Source of the DNA: Deinococcales bacterium
GTDB lineage: Bacteria > Deinococcota > Deinococci > Deinococcales > Deinococcaceae
Direction: 5' to 3'
Length of the DNA: 5,022 bases
Assembly (NCBI GenBank): GCA_014378225.1
Contig: JACMOA010000048.1
Location: 1-5,022 of the forward strand
Under the pieces are notes generated by a model. It saw nothing but the letters and a program-made list of their open reading frames with translations. It searched no databases and was not told the origin of the DNA. Within the stretch, counting starts at the first letter, position 1. The number at the start of each line of letters is the position of its first letter. Shown here in pieces: positions 4,954 to 5,022 of this stretch. Both the position numbers and the translations under genes were made by a program.

Positions 4954-5022
4954 TTAATACTCAAGCGAATATTCCCGGTACGCTTTCACCCGTTCCACAA
5001 TCTCTGGAACGGTGTCACCGCC
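4954..5022 (-). CDS. aroC: Probable chorismate synthase, last 22 codons (5' part outside window)
   Basis: An open frame enters from the right edge and ends with TAA at 4956-4954, giving GGDTVPEIVERVKAYREYS and then LEY. A GGD[ST] followed by an amphipathic helix with a final Tyr-rich stretch fits the C-terminus of chorismate synthase (EPSP to chorismate, reduced FMN-dependent, the last shikimate step). The assignment also rests on position: it is directly upstream of aroK-aroB-aroQ in the same direction, an order I recall for Deinococcus/Thermus relatives. Only 22 residues are visible and no catalytic residue is among them, so the call is an inference. Confidence 0.68.
   Translation of the reverse strand, partial: GGDTVPEIVERVKAYREYSLEY

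Noticed and set aside
4686..4964. Small minus-strand frames in the aroC-aroK spacer, one with a 15-residue peptide repeat (4739-4930).
   Set aside because: The peptide repeat follows from the 45-bp DNA period. The changes between copies preserve base pairing of stems, not amino acids. One frame would start with TTG inside the aroC end, and there is no ribosome binding site.

Overview
The window holds a convergent pair of transcription units from a moderately GC-rich bacterium (upper fifties by eye). The best guess for the lineage is Deinococcota (Meiothermus/Deinococcus-like). This rests on gene content, on the zinc-finger-free TopA with several GR[FY]G repeats and a basic tail, and on family resemblance recalled without a database search, so it is tentative. 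One protein-coding gene runs rightward, bases 2-1657: the C-terminal two thirds or so of DNA topoisomerase I (topA), cut by the left edge.

Everything else is read leftward. In order of transcription these are: the last 22 codons of a probable chorismate synthase (aroC, 5022-4954); a 313-bp repeat-filled spacer; shikimate kinase (aroK, 4640-4050); 3-dehydroquinate synthase (aroB, 3996-2899, GTG start with a strong Shine-Dalgarno); type II 3-dehydroquinate dehydratase (aroQ, 2902-2474, ATGA overlap with aroB); and a TatD-family metal-dependent hydrolase (2443-1694). AroB, AroQ, AroK and AroC catalyse four of the seven shikimate-pathway steps to chorismate, so this is a shikimate operon with tatD at its tail. 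It ends head-on against topA across a 36-bp gap with a long hairpin.

The most unusual feature is not a gene. The palindrome CTCGAG occurs 52 times by hand count, about once per 97 bp, where roughly one or two would be expected. It sits on both sides of the convergent junction, in all genes except the short aroC stub, in all three reading frames, and at least as densely in the spacers. It behaves like a highly iterated palindrome, comparable in kind to cyanobacterial HIP1 but with a different sequence.

The second notable region is the aroC-aroK spacer (4641-4953). It contains degenerate 7-bp tandem repeats ending in a perfect 18-bp inverted repeat, a hairpin whose arms each end in CTCGAG, and a 110-bp block (4825-4934). 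That block appears to be three copies of a 38-nt stem-loop unit, with one copy split by the other two. Their stems differ in sequence but stay complementary, which points to a conserved structure. I found no RNA genes, CRISPR array, transposase or prophage genes.
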